Below, one piece after another: positions 20,894 through 28,578 of a stretch of DNA of 64,000 nt. How positions within the stretch are numbered: position 1 is the stretch's first letter; every line of letters begins with the position of its first letter. The stretch is from an uncultured Cedecea sp. GTDB taxonomy: Bacteria > Pseudomonadota > Gammaproteobacteria > Enterobacterales > Enterobacteriaceae. The stretch covers positions 186,001-250,000 of the forward strand of contig NZ_CANMLV010000004.1 in the NCBI RefSeq assembly GCF_947498825.1. Direction: 5' to 3'. The notes beneath the pieces were generated by a model that saw only the letters and a program-made list of their open reading frames with translations, had not been told where the DNA came from and did not search any database. The position numbers and the translations under genes were made by a program.

Positions 20894-20965
20894 CCTTCGC
20901 GCGCAATGCTTCCCCCTCCTCGCCTGCCCGCTTTGTGTGTCGGTTTTAATGCAGTTGCGCGAAGG
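20894..20965. other. cos packaging site of the satellite
   Basis: On the minus strand, 20924-20906 reads GGCGAGGAGGGGGAAGCAT, matching 16 of 19 bases of the P2/P4 cohesive end as I remember it (GGCGAGGCGGGGAAAGCAC). It is flanked by an inverted repeat CCTTCGCGC (20894-20902) / GCGCGAAGG (20957-20965), and lies between psu and the int-side cargo, the P4 position for cos. Confidence 0.8.
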
Positions 20966-21028
20966 GGCTCAAGCCGCGCCAGTACTGGTGTGATTGGGTG
21001 TGAAAAATTCGAATATTTAAATGCAAAA

Positions 21029-21051
21029 CCATGCACCGTAGGCGTGCATGG
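21029..21051 (-). terminator. Hairpin after psu
   Basis: Perfect 8-bp arms CCATGCAC / GTGCATGG with a 7-base loop. TTTTG follows on the minus strand and CTATTTTT on the plus strand, so it can act in both directions. It lies 37 bases downstream of psu, the end of the satellite late operon. Confidence 0.75.
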
Positions 21052-21087
21052 CTATTTTTGAAATATTAGCGGGAATTTTGAGGCATT

Positions 21088-21663
21088 TTACGGGGATTTT
21101 TTGCGGTTCAGTTCTGCCTGACGACGCGAGAAAATCAGACTCTGTTCAGGCGAATATTTTACCTGATTATCTGCCCGTGATGCCCTGTCAGGCCGGAATC
21201 CGATAGTGGTCAGGATATCCCGGTCATCTTCTGCGTAATCAATAGCAATCCCGCTGGCCAGATAAACGGATAACGCCTCGCGGATACTCGCAGCAGCGCG
21301 GTCGAGGGCGCTTTCTCTGACGATTTCCGGCTGTTTACTGATATGCATCAGTTCAGGAGCCAGGGCAGCAGTCAGGGTGATGCCGTGCGCTGTCATAAAG
21401 GCATGAAGCTGGCGGCGGATGCTGATGTGCTGCACGGCTTCATGAGCACGGATATAGTCCCCGGCAGACTGATTCACTTCCCATTTTTTCAGGTCAGATA
21501 AATCGCGTAATGCCTGTATTTCTTCCGGCTCAGGATTATCACAGGATAACTCTCGCTCTCTGAGTGCCATTTCAGCTTGTGCCAGTCCTGTTTTGCTATC
21601 CAGCCAGCGCGTTTTATTGTGCTGGCAGACCGTAAAAGCCTGCTCCAGTGGTGTACGGGTCAT
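21088..21663 (-). CDS. psu: Psu: polarity suppression / capsid decoration protein
   Basis: P4 Psu inhibits Rho and decorates the P4 capsid. This 191-residue protein (P4: 190) shares PLEQAFTVCQHNKTRWL, KKWEVNQSAGDYIRAHEAVQ, ALAPELM, DILTTIGFRPD and the C-terminal FSRRQAEL with it. The start is ATG 21663 with AGGAG ten bases upstream; the longer frame to 21729 overlaps delta and is not supported. It is the last gene of the sid-delta-psu late operon. Confidence 0.92.
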   Translation of the reverse strand: MTRTPLEQAFTVCQHNKTRWLDSKTGLAQAEMALRERELSCDNPEPEEIQALRDLSDLKKWEVNQSAGDYIRAHEAVQHISIRRQLHAFMTAHGITLTAALAPELMHISKQPEIVRESALDRAAASIREALSVYLASGIAIDYAEDDRDILTTIGFRPDRASRADNQVKYSPEQSLIFSRRQAELNRKKSP

Positions 21664-21679
21664 GTTTCTTTCTCCTGAG

Positions 21680-21925
21680 TCAGTGGCGCAGTGATGAGCG
21701 GGAACAATCCTGTATACGCGGAGGCGCAACGGGTATGGCCGGTGCCGATTCGGATGGCTCTTTTTCCATCGGGGGACGTATCACTTCATCAATGGATTCG
21801 ACGGTGCGAAAGGTCGCCGAACAGAACACATTGATGCACTGGAGATAGCTCTGTTTAACGTTATCCGACAGATAGCGGCTGGTACGCACATGAGCAGCCT
21901 TTTTACAGTACGGGCAGCGCATCAT
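21680..21925 (-). CDS. ogr: Delta/Ogr-type zinc-finger late activator
   Basis: An 81-residue protein starting MMRCPYCKKAAHVRTSRYL, with zinc-ligand cysteines at 4, 7, 30 and 35, as in P2 Ogr (about 72 residues). P4 Delta is a fused double version of about 166 residues; this one has a single domain. It activates late promoters of satellite and helper. GGAGGTG precedes the start, which overlaps the sid stop by four bases. Confidence 0.9.
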   Translation of the reverse strand: MMRCPYCKKAAHVRTSRYLSDNVKQSYLQCINVFCSATFRTVESIDEVIRPPMEKEPSESAPAIPVAPPRIQDCSRSSLRH

Positions 21926-22725
21926 GGCTTCACCTCCTGCGGTTGTGTCTTCCGTGCCAGCTCTTTCGCCCGTAACATTCTCTTGGCTGGGCTTTTATAG
22001 AGCGTCATATCCACACCGGTGAGCGCAGGGCGATGAAGGCCAATCTGTGAAATAACGGGCTCATGTGCCATGTCGAATGCGTAAAATCGGCTCTGTGCCA
22101 GTACATTATCGCCCAGCTCCTGAATCAGAACACGGTGAGGGCGTTCTTCCCCTTCCATTTCCAGCTCACGTAGGCGTAACACGAAAGCGCGTATCAGTGC
22201 TGGGGGAATGTCCTTCATTACCGACGCCCACTCGTTCCGGGCATAAACAGAGAGCGCGGAAGCATGGGTGCTGACGTATTTATCTCCCGATGTACAGGCC
22301 GACAGCATGATATCCATTTTATCATCTTCCAGCTCGGCAATCACAACAGTGATGTCTTCTGCCAGCTCGCGACCGGCCACTCGCTGACTATGTTCCGCTT
22401 TAAGTTCCGGCGTCATCATTCCGCGTAATTCCCGGAAGCGGGTTCGGAAGTTTTGCTCCGCTTTTGCACTCTCACTCAGGGCATTCTGGCGTTCTTTTTC
22501 ACTGCGGGTAATGGCTGCATTGATATCATTCAGTTTCAGCATATTTTCCGTGTGTGCGGATTTGGCCTGGCTGAACGCTTCAAGAGCGTTGTTCATCTTG
22601 GTTTCTGCGTTCTGGTTTTCCTCTTCGTTAATGATATCTAGCGCGCTATTAATGACTGTGCGTATTTTTTCATCCTGCGTGCTGCCAATGGTTTTCATTA
22701 GGGAAGTAAATGAAGCTGCTTTCAT
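21922..22725 (-). CDS. sid: Sid: capsid size determination protein
   Basis: P4 Sid forms an external scaffold that forces helper capsid protein into small shells. This protein has 267 residues (P4 244), is mostly helical with a long heptad-rich region (about residues 30-100), and is first in the sid-delta-psu order of P4. Identification rests more on gene order, size and helical character than on sequence I can recall exactly. The promoter region upstream carries an Ogr/Delta box at 22800. Confidence 0.82.
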   Translation of the reverse strand: MKAASFTSLMKTIGSTQDEKIRTVINSALDIINEEENQNAETKMNNALEAFSQAKSAHTENMLKLNDINAAITRSEKERQNALSESAKAEQNFRTRFRELRGMMTPELKAEHSQRVAGRELAEDITVVIAELEDDKMDIMLSACTSGDKYVSTHASALSVYARNEWASVMKDIPPALIRAFVLRLRELEMEGEERPHRVLIQELGDNVLAQSRFYAFDMAHEPVISQIGLHRPALTGVDMTLYKSPAKRMLRAKELARKTQPQEVKP

Positions 22726-22799
22726 CGTCGGGCTCTCTGTGTGTTTTCAACCTGACGTCATTCTGTCGTTCCTCAGACAACAATTCGATTCATTGCAGT

Positions 22800-22817
22800 T
22801 GTGGCATATCTGGCACA
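22800..22817 (-). promoter_or_regulatory. Delta/Ogr-box of the sid promoter
   Basis: TGT-N12-ACA within the dyad TTGTGGCATATCTGGCACAA (22799-22818). This spacing is the known binding site of Ogr/Delta, which is centred about 55 bases upstream of late start sites. The centre is 83 bases before the sid start codon, leaving room for a short leader. Confidence 0.75.
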
Positions 22818-22894
22818 AGCAGAGCTTAAAAATCAGGCTGGCCAGAGAAAGGTCTCAGCAAAACCCCGTTTCTGTTTATTTTTATACTATTAAC

Positions 22895-22996
22895 TATTCA
22901 CCATTGTTCACCAAAATAAAAATATAAGTAATACAGTAAGTTAAAGGGTGAACAGTTGAGTGATGACTGTTCACCCTCTGTTCACCACTGTTCACC
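22895..22996. other. Replication origin iterons (ori)
   Basis: Five perfect copies of the octamer GGTGAACA or its complement TGTTCACC at 22905-22912, 22947-22954, 22968-22975, 22979-22986 and 22989-22996, plus a 7/8 match at 22895-22902. This octamer is the type I iteron bound by the P4 alpha protein, and the location between sid and vis matches P4 ori1. The surrounding sequence is AT-rich. Confidence 0.85.
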
Positions 22997-23077
22997 TTGC
23001 TATTTGAGGACAGATTATTCACTTAGACTTTTTAGCTATTAAAAAAGAAAAATGTATAAGAAAAATCAATCACGATT

Positions 23078-23112
23078 TTGCCAATATTTGCCGGTGTTTG
23101 CCGAGTATTGCC
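23078..23112. promoter_or_regulatory. Four phased TTGCC repeats upstream of vis
   Basis: TTGCC occurs at 23078, 23088, 23098 and 23108, exactly 10 bases apart, so all copies face one side of the helix. The array lies 150 bp before the AlpA/Vis-type gene and may be its own binding site, since AlpA/Vis proteins control the promoter region beside them and excision. Function is inferred. Confidence 0.55.
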
Positions 23113-23261
23113 GAACCTGTGTGTCTTGATGAAAATCAACTGTTGTTTGATGAACAGGCAAAAATTCAATTGTTGCCATGAGATAAAATATTCACAAAAT
23201 AGAGAGCTACCCGAAGCCGGACGGACATGCCCGGTACTGTATGGACTAATGAGGTAGCCCT

Positions 23262-23528
23262 ATGCACACTGCTTTTTCTTCCCCTTCTTCTGCCCCTGCT
23301 ATCTCGCCGGTGCCTTTTACGAATACCGTTCATGAGCGTTTTTTACGTCTGCCGGAAGTGCTCCATCTGTGCGGCCTTTCCCGCTCCTCGGTCTATGACC
23401 TTATCAGCCGCGAGGCTTTCCCGAAGCAAATTAGCCTTGGCGGTAAAAACGTTGCATGGGCGCAGTCTGAAATTACTGCCTGGATGGCTGATCGCATTGC
23501 CGAACGCAACCAAGGCTATGACGCATGA
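23262..23528 (+). CDS. vis: Vis: AlpA-family regulator/excisionase
   Basis: An 88-residue protein, the same length as P4 Vis. The AlpA helix-turn-helix spans about residues 27-80: [41 protein letters not shown]4 Vis represses the late promoter and promotes excision. The start ATG 23262 has GAGGTAG upstream. The overlapping frame opened at 23227 lacks family similarity. Confidence 0.93.
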   Translation: MHTAFSSPSSAPAISPVPFTNTVHERFLRLPEVLHLCGLSRSSVYDLISREAFPKQISLGGKNVAWAQSEITAWMADRIAERNQGYDA

Positions 23529-23624
23529 TGATTGTCGTTCTGCCAAAACATCCTTTTTCTGGCTTGCATCCGTTGTGTGTTTCCTGGTACAGTTTTCCCG
23601 CTGTCGCAAAATCGGCAGCCGGGC

Positions 23625-23870
23625 GTAGGAACCCGTGTTACTTATTGGCGACACCAGACGCGCCATGCGTCTTTTTTTGCGTCGTTGCTCAGGCATATTT
23701 ATTTTTCGGGCTATGGTTTTTACACCATAGTACCTGTCAGATAATGGTGGCTCGGGCGGGGCAGCCTTCGGGCTGGCCGGTTTCCAATAAGGCCGGTATT
23801 CCTACCCCCGTTCGGGCTACCACCCATGAGTGTAGGAACTCCGGTGGTGGCAACAACCGCTACTTATTGG
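23625..23870 (+). ncRNA. cI: P4-type immunity region (CI RNA with seqA, seqB, seqC)
   Basis: Two direct copies of GTAGGAA...CTTATTGG, at 23625-23648 (seqA) and 23832-23870 (seqC), flank a complementary stretch CCAATAAGGCCGGTATTCCT at 23784-23803 (seqB). In P4 the short CI RNA containing seqB pairs with seqA or seqC of the nascent transcript and causes early termination, giving immunity. The likely CI RNA also has a CAGCC-TTCG-GGCTG hairpin at 23762-23775. Exact processing ends cannot be seen. Confidence 0.8.
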
Positions 23871-23881
23871 AGGCTGCCCCT

Positions 23882-24079
23882 ATGGCTACAACCCTCACCC
23901 AGTCACACCCGCAATTTATCTTTGTTTTCGCCGCCGTTCGTCGTACAGAGCGCAAACCTAATATCTGTATGCTTCGCACCGTCGCCGGTGATGAACGTAG
24001 CGCCCGCCTTTCTCTTATTCACGATTACGTGCTGTTTTTTGCTGCCCGGTTGCCTGTTTCGGATATTACTCATGTTTAA
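23882..24079 (+). CDS. kil: Kil/Icd-like cell division inhibitor
   Basis: A 65-residue protein beginning [21 protein letters not shown] and ending [14 protein letters not shown], typical of the Icd-like proteins of P4-type satellites. It lies just downstream of the immunity region, where P4 has kil. ATG 23882 has GGAGG twelve bases upstream. The open frame extends upstream to 23525 through the CI RNA, but that part does not look like protein. Production is expected to be controlled by CI RNA termination. Toxicity is inferred. Confidence 0.8.
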   Translation: MATTLTQSHPQFIFVFAAVRRTERKPNICMLRTVAGDERSARLSLIHDYVLFFAARLPVSDITHV

Positions 24080-24237
24080 TAAAATAATGGCTAATAAGCA
24101 TCCTGAATATTTCCAACAAGAAATAATAATGATTTTTTCTATCATGAAAACATTACGATTCATTTATAGTGCGTCCTGTTTTGTGATAACAGCGTTAATA
24201 GGGAATATTCATCCTATGATGATGCGGAGAATAAGCC

Positions 24238-24675
24238 ATGTTTAATTTTCCACAACCCTGTGAGCAATATTATTCTGACAGCTATGCCTCAGTAACCGTG
24301 GTCGGCATTCTGGAGAAGGGTATTCCGTGGGATTTACCTTACCGCTGTCCGGGGATAGGCTGGAACCCACACAGCAAGGCTTACACGATACTGATGCGTA
24401 TCTCGTCAGGCGGGCAGGTTATCGAATTGCCACTTTCTTGCTTTATAAAAGAGTTTACCTGTGTTTCCCCGGATGAATTTAAACGTAACCAGGAAAACCG
24501 TTTTAGCATGCTGCAAATAATAACGGATGACCCAATATTACAAATATGGCGGGAGAAAAATATTCATCATTATCCAGATGAGAAAATCACTGTTATCAGA
24601 AATATTCCTGTGGGGCATTCGTGGCGTGATATTTCCCGGCCTGAACCGGATATCAGCTACCGAAATTATCTGTAA
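24238..24675 (+). CDS. Hypothetical protein of the satellite early operon
   Basis: A 145-residue protein, MFNFPQPCEQYYSDSYASVT at the start and PVGHSWRDISRPEPDISYRN near the end, with GGAG upstream of ATG 24238. I do not recognise a family. It sits between kil and the small genes before alpha, in the immunity-controlled operon, and is AT-richer than orf106 and alpha. There is no membrane segment or signal. Confidence 0.65.
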   Translation: MFNFPQPCEQYYSDSYASVTVVGILEKGIPWDLPYRCPGIGWNPHSKAYTILMRISSGGQVIELPLSCFIKEFTCVSPDEFKRNQENRFSMLQIITDDPILQIWREKNIHHYPDEKITVIRNIPVGHSWRDISRPEPDISYRNYL

Positions 24676-24742
24676 TTAAAAAATCAATTCAAATGATGTG
24701 CATATTTGCGCAGGGCTTCGCATACCCTCAGGAGACAAAATC

Positions 24743-25000
24743 ATGAATATCGGTCAACCGGTAACGACAGCAGAAATTAACGTCACTATTTCGCAGGATG
24801 ACCTACGCTGCCTTGAACATTTATTAAATATTGGCCAGTTCGTCGGTGAGTTGCTGGAACATCAGGAATGTACGGTGATGACTCGGCCACCGGTACAGCA
24901 AGCACAACTGACCTCTTTGCTGTCAATGATGACCAGCCAGCTCAATGGCGTGGTAGAACGCTGCAACCAGCAATGGCTGACTCTGGAGGTAAACGCATGA
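24743..25000 (+). CDS. Small protein before orf106, possibly epsilon-like
   Basis: An 85-residue protein from ATG 24743 (AGGAGA upstream); the open frame beginning at 24698 lacks a ribosome-binding site. It contains [20 protein letters not shown] and [20 protein letters not shown] and is probably helical. In P4 the derepression gene epsilon lies in this position and is of similar size, but I cannot confirm similarity. It overlaps orf106 by four bases (ATGA). Confidence 0.7.
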   Translation: MNIGQPVTTAEINVTISQDDLRCLEHLLNIGQFVGELLEHQECTVMTRPPVQQAQLTSLLSMMTSQLNGVVERCNQQWLTLEVNA

Positions 25001-25317
25001 GCAAGCCTTCAACCCCTTTCCTTCGTATTGCCCTGTATCGCCGCGCTGTGGCCTGTGCTTGGCTGACAGTGTGCGAGCGCCAGCAACGTTTTCCACATCT
25101 CACCCTTGAAGCACTAGAAATGGCTATCGCCCGAGAACTGGAAGGATTTTATCTGCGCCAGCATGGCGAGGAAAAAGGCCGTCAGATTGCCTGTGCGTTG
25201 CTGGAAGATTTAATGGAAACCACACCGCTTAAAGCCATGCCATCACTGTCCTTTCTCGGTCTGGCCGTGATGGATGAACTTTGTACCCGCCACATTAAAG
25301 CGCCAGTGCTGCACTAA
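24997..25317 (+). CDS. P4 ORF106-like protein
   Basis: A 106-residue protein, the same length as P4 ORF106, which also directly precedes alpha. It includes [20 protein letters not shown] and [20 protein letters not shown]. It overlaps the preceding gene by ATGA and ends 13 bases before alpha. The function of this family is not known to me. Confidence 0.8.
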   Translation: MSKPSTPFLRIALYRRAVACAWLTVCERQQRFPHLTLEALEMAIARELEGFYLRQHGEEKGRQIACALLEDLMETTPLKAMPSLSFLGLAVMDELCTRHIKAPVLH

Positions 25318-25330
25318 GGGAAAAATCATT

Positions 25331-27670
25331 ATGAAAATCAACGTAACTGAAACAGTGAAACAGGCTTGCGGCCACTGGCCGCAGATCCTCCCGGCGCTGG
25401 GTGTCAAAGTGATTAAAAACCGCCATCAGGCTTGCCCGATTTGTGGCGGTGATGCCCGTAGCGACCGTTTTCGCTTTGATGACCTAGAGGGGCGCGGGAC
25501 GTGGTACTGCAACAAGTGTGGCTCAGGTGACGGCCTGAGGTTGATTGAAAAGGCTCTAGGACTGAGCGCCTGGGATGCGGCTCAACAGGTTAACGCCGTC
25601 ACCGGCAATCTGTCGCCGGTTGCCCCGGAGATACTCACCGCAGTAGAAGCCGATACTGACGCCAGCCGCAAAGCGGCGGCTGAACTGGCCGCCAAACTAA
25701 TGGAGAAAACCCGTACAGCCACCGGGAACGCCTATCTGACCCGCAAGGGCTTTCCTGACCGGGAATGCCTGATGCTGACGACCAGCCATAAAACCGGCGG
25801 AGTGAGCTACTGTGCCGGGGATGTGGTAATGCCGCTGCATGATGATTCCGGCGTACTGGTTAACCTCCAGTTGATTAACGCTGACGGCCTTAAACGCACC
25901 CTGAAAGGCGGTCAGGTCAAAGGAACGAGTCATCTCATTGAAGGGCAGAAACAGGTCGGAAAACGACTGTGGATTGCCGAAGGTTATGCCACGGCGTTGA
26001 GTGTGCATCTGCTCACCGGCGAAACGGTGATGGTGGCCTTGTCGTCCGTCAACCTTCTTTCTCTGGCGAGCCTTGCCCGGCAAAAATATCCGGCCTGCCA
26101 GATAGTGCTGGCGGCTGATCGTGACTTAAACGGTGACGGCCAGACCAAAGCCGCCGCCGCCGCGAAAGCCTGTGAGGGGCTGGTCGCTCTGCCGCCGGTA
26201 TTTGGTGACTGGAATGATGCCCATATCCAGCAGGGTGAAGCCGTCACCCTCAAAGCGCTGACAGATGCACTGAAACCACCGGTTGCCAGTCCGTTCGATA
26301 CCATGAGCGAAGCTGAGTTTACCGCCATGAGTACCAGTGATAAGGCAAAGCGGGTGTATGAGCATTATGGTGAAGCACTGGCCGTGGATGCAAATGGTCA
26401 GATCCTGTCCCGCTACGAATCCGGCGCATGGAAAGTTACGTCTACTACTGATATTTTACGTGATGTGGCTGCTCTTTTTCAGCGGCTGAACGCCCCGTTT
26501 TCATCCGGAAAAATCGCCTCCGTGGTGGAGACATTGAAACTGATTGTTCACCGTCAGGAAACCCCGGCGCGACGTCTGATAGGTTTTCGTAATGGCGTGC
26601 TTGATACCCGTTCAGGGATATTTAACCCGCACAACAAAGCGTACTGGTTGCGTACATTATGTGAAGTCGATTTTACCCCGCCAGTAGACGGTGAATCGCT
26701 GGAAACACATGCGCCCAATTTCTGGCGCTGGCTTGATCGTGCCGCCAGTTATCAGCAAGAAAAACGCAATATCATTCTCGCTGCCCTGTTTATGGTGCTG
26801 GCGAACCGCTATGACTGGCAGCTCTTTCTTGAAGTGACGGGACCAGGTGGAAGCGGGAAGAGTATTCTGGCTGAAATTGCCACCATGCTGGCCGGAGAGG
26901 ATAACGCCACCTCAGCCACTATTGAAATGCTCGAATCGCCACGCGAACGCGCTGCCCTGATAGGTTTCTCACTTATCAGGTTGCCTGACCAGGAGAAATG
27001 GAGCGGTGACGGCGCAGGACTTAAAGCGATTACGGGCGGTGATGCTGTATCGGTTGATCCGAAATATCGTGATGCCTATTCAGCCCATATACCGGCGGTG
27101 ATTCTGGCGGTGAACAATAATCCGATGCGTTTTACCGACCGTAGCGGCGGTGTATCCCGTCGCCGGGTTATCCTGCACTTCCCGGAGCAGATTGCCCCGG
27201 AAGATCGAGACTCTCAGCTCAGGGATAAAATTGCTCAAGAATTGGCGGTGATTGTGCGCCAACTTATGCAGAAATTCAGTAACCCGATGGATGCCCGGAC
27301 ACTGCTCCAGTCACAGCAGAACTCCGATGAAGCCCTCAGTATTAAACGTGATGCTGACCCGGCCTTTGATTTTTGCGGCTATCTGGAAATGCTGCCTCAG
27401 ACCAACGGTATGCTGATGGGCAATGCCAATATCATCCCGCGCCAGCCCCGAAATTATCTCTATCACGCTTATCTGGTCTATATGGAATCGCAGGGTTACA
27501 AAAATGTGCTCAGTCTGAAAATGTTTGGACTTGGATTGCCGTTAATGCTGAAAGAGTACGGACTGAATTACGAAAAACGACGGACAAATCAGGGCATGCA
27601 GACCAATCTGACCCTCAGGGAGGAAAGCAACGCTGACTGGCTGCCGAAATGCGGCGAACGAACGGCGTAA
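25331..27670 (+). CDS. Alpha: primase/helicase replication protein
   Basis: 779 residues (P4 alpha 777). Domains in order: zinc finger with C35, C38, C60 and C63; TOPRIM primase with EGYATA at about 217 and AADRD; SF3-type helicase with Walker A GPGGSGKS at about 504-511; C-terminal DNA-binding part that in P4 recognises ori and crr iterons. The start is ATG 25331 after AAGGGA; the frame open from 25274 overlaps orf106. It is intact. The matching octamer iterons are at 22905-22996. It gives helper-independent DNA replication in P4. Confidence 0.95.
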   Translation: MKINVTETVKQACGHWPQILPALGVKVIKNRHQACPICGGDARSDRFRFDDLEGRGTWYCNKCGSGDGLRLIEKALGLSAWDAAQQVNAVTGNLSPVAPEILTAVEADTDASRKAAAELAAKLMEKTRTATGNAYLTRKGFPDRECLMLTTSHKTGGVSYCAGDVVMPLHDDSGVLVNLQLINADGLKRTLKGGQVKGTSHLIEGQKQVGKRLWIAEGYATALSVHLLTGETVMVALSSVNLLSLASLARQKYPACQIVLAADRDLNGDGQTKAAAAAKACEGLVALPPVFGDWNDAHIQQGEAVTLKALTDALKPPVASPFDTMSEAEFTAMSTSDKAKRVYEHYGEALAVDANGQILSRYESGAWKVTSTTDILRDVAALFQRLNAPFSSGKIASVVETLKLIVHRQETPARRLIGFRNGVLDTRSGIFNPHNKAYWLRTLCEVDFTPPVDGESLETHAPNFWRWLDRAASYQQEKRNIILAALFMVLANRYDWQLFLEVTGPGGSGKSILAEIATMLAGEDNATSATIEMLESPRERAALIGFSLIRLPDQEKWSGDGAGLKAITGGDAVSVDPKYRDAYSAHIPAVILAVNNNPMRFTDRSGGVSRRRVILHFPEQIAPEDRDSQLRDKIAQELAVIVRQLMQKFSNPMDARTLLQSQQNSDEALSIKRDADPAFDFCGYLEMLPQTNGMLMGNANIIPRQPRNYLYHAYLVYMESQGYKNVLSLKMFGLGLPLMLKEYGLNYEKRRTNQGMQTNLTLREESNADWLPKCGERTA

Positions 27671-27680
27671 TGACCAATCG

Positions 27681-27702
27681 AACCGGCGAAAGCCGGTTTT
27701 TT
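27681..27702 (+). terminator. Rho-independent terminator after alpha
   Basis: AACCGGC-GAAA-GCCGGTT followed by TTTT, 10 bases after the alpha stop codon. Typical form. Confidence 0.9.
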
Positions 27703-27897
27703 ACGCCCATCCTTCACCATCAGTGAAGAATATTCGTAACCCTTCATTCATCGATCACCATATAATCCATTGTTTAATAAAAATAAATACTTTACGTGTA
27801 GAGTGTGATGGGTTATCTGCAAAATCATTAATTGCTTTGCATCGAAATGAGGTAACGTTATAAACTGCATTAATCGTATAAAAATCGAGCACGCATA

Positions 27898-28578
27898 ATG
27901 CTTACTACTCAACAAAAACATGTTTTGGAAACAGATGGGCATATATTCATTGCAGAATTTCTTCCTAACATTGACATAGTTAGCTGCGGCAAAACTGTAG
28001 GTAAAGTTGTTGCTCCACTCACGTTAAAAAGTGGTCTCAAAGCAGAAAAATTTGAGACACTTACCCCAAAAAACGCAATAACTTCCAATAAAAACACTTA
28101 CAGTTCGATATTTGGGTTAGGAGAATTCCCTTATCATACAGACTTAGCTCATTCGTCACTCCCCCCAAAATATTTATTACTTCGCTGTGTAAAAGGAGCT
28201 GAAAGTGTTAAAACAAACGTTCTAAAAAGTCAAAAAATATTTGATAATTATAATTATACAAAATTAAAAAAATGTATATTCAAACCAAGAGACAAGTTAA
28301 TCACAAGAACTTTACTTCCATTACCTCTGATATTTGACGATGAGTTTATAAGATGGGATTCAGTCTTCCTTTTACCAGCAAATAAAAACGCTGAAAACTT
28401 TCAAAATTGGATGTCAGAAATTAAATGGAATGGTTTAGAGGATTCTTATTCATTATCCACATTAGGTGATACTCTTATCATTAACAATTGGATGAACTTA
28501 CATTCCAGAAGCCTAGTACCTGAAAAAGACCGCTCAAGAATTGTTGAGAGAATATATTTATCGGAGATATGGAAATGA
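27898..28578 (+). CDS. TauD/TfdA-like Fe(II)/2-oxoglutarate oxygenase, cargo module B
   Basis: A 226-residue protein with the metal-binding facial triad of this fold: HTD at residues 80-82 (PYHTDLAHSSLPPKYLLLRC) and His202 in NNWMNLHSRSL, followed by Arg214 in DRSRIVERIYL, the 2-oxoglutarate-binding arginine position. It is shorter than TauD (about 283). It is AT-rich, lies between alpha and attR, and overlaps the next gene by ATGA, so the pair is co-translated. The substrate is unknown. An enzymatic role in a defence or modification system is an inference. Confidence 0.75.
   Translation: MLTTQQKHVLETDGHIFIAEFLPNIDIVSCGKTVGKVVAPLTLKSGLKAEKFETLTPKNAITSNKNTYSSIFGLGEFPYHTDLAHSSLPPKYLLLRCVKGAESVKTNVLKSQKIFDNYNYTKLKKCIFKPRDKLITRTLLPLPLIFDDEFIRWDSVFLLPANKNAENFQNWMSEIKWNGLEDSYSLSTLGDTLIINNWMNLHSRSLVPEKDRSRIVERIYLSEIWK

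Noticed and set aside
22895..23112. CRISPR array
   Set aside because: The repeats are 5-8 bp octamers and pentamers with irregular or 10-bp spacing, without spacers or cas genes; they are replication and regulatory sites. No CRISPR array was seen elsewhere in the window.
23525..23881. Long open frame continuing upstream of the Kil/Icd-like protein
   Set aside because: It runs through the immunity RNA pairing segments and the hairpin, and the translated part looks unlike protein; a proper ribosome-binding site exists at 23869 for ATG 23882.
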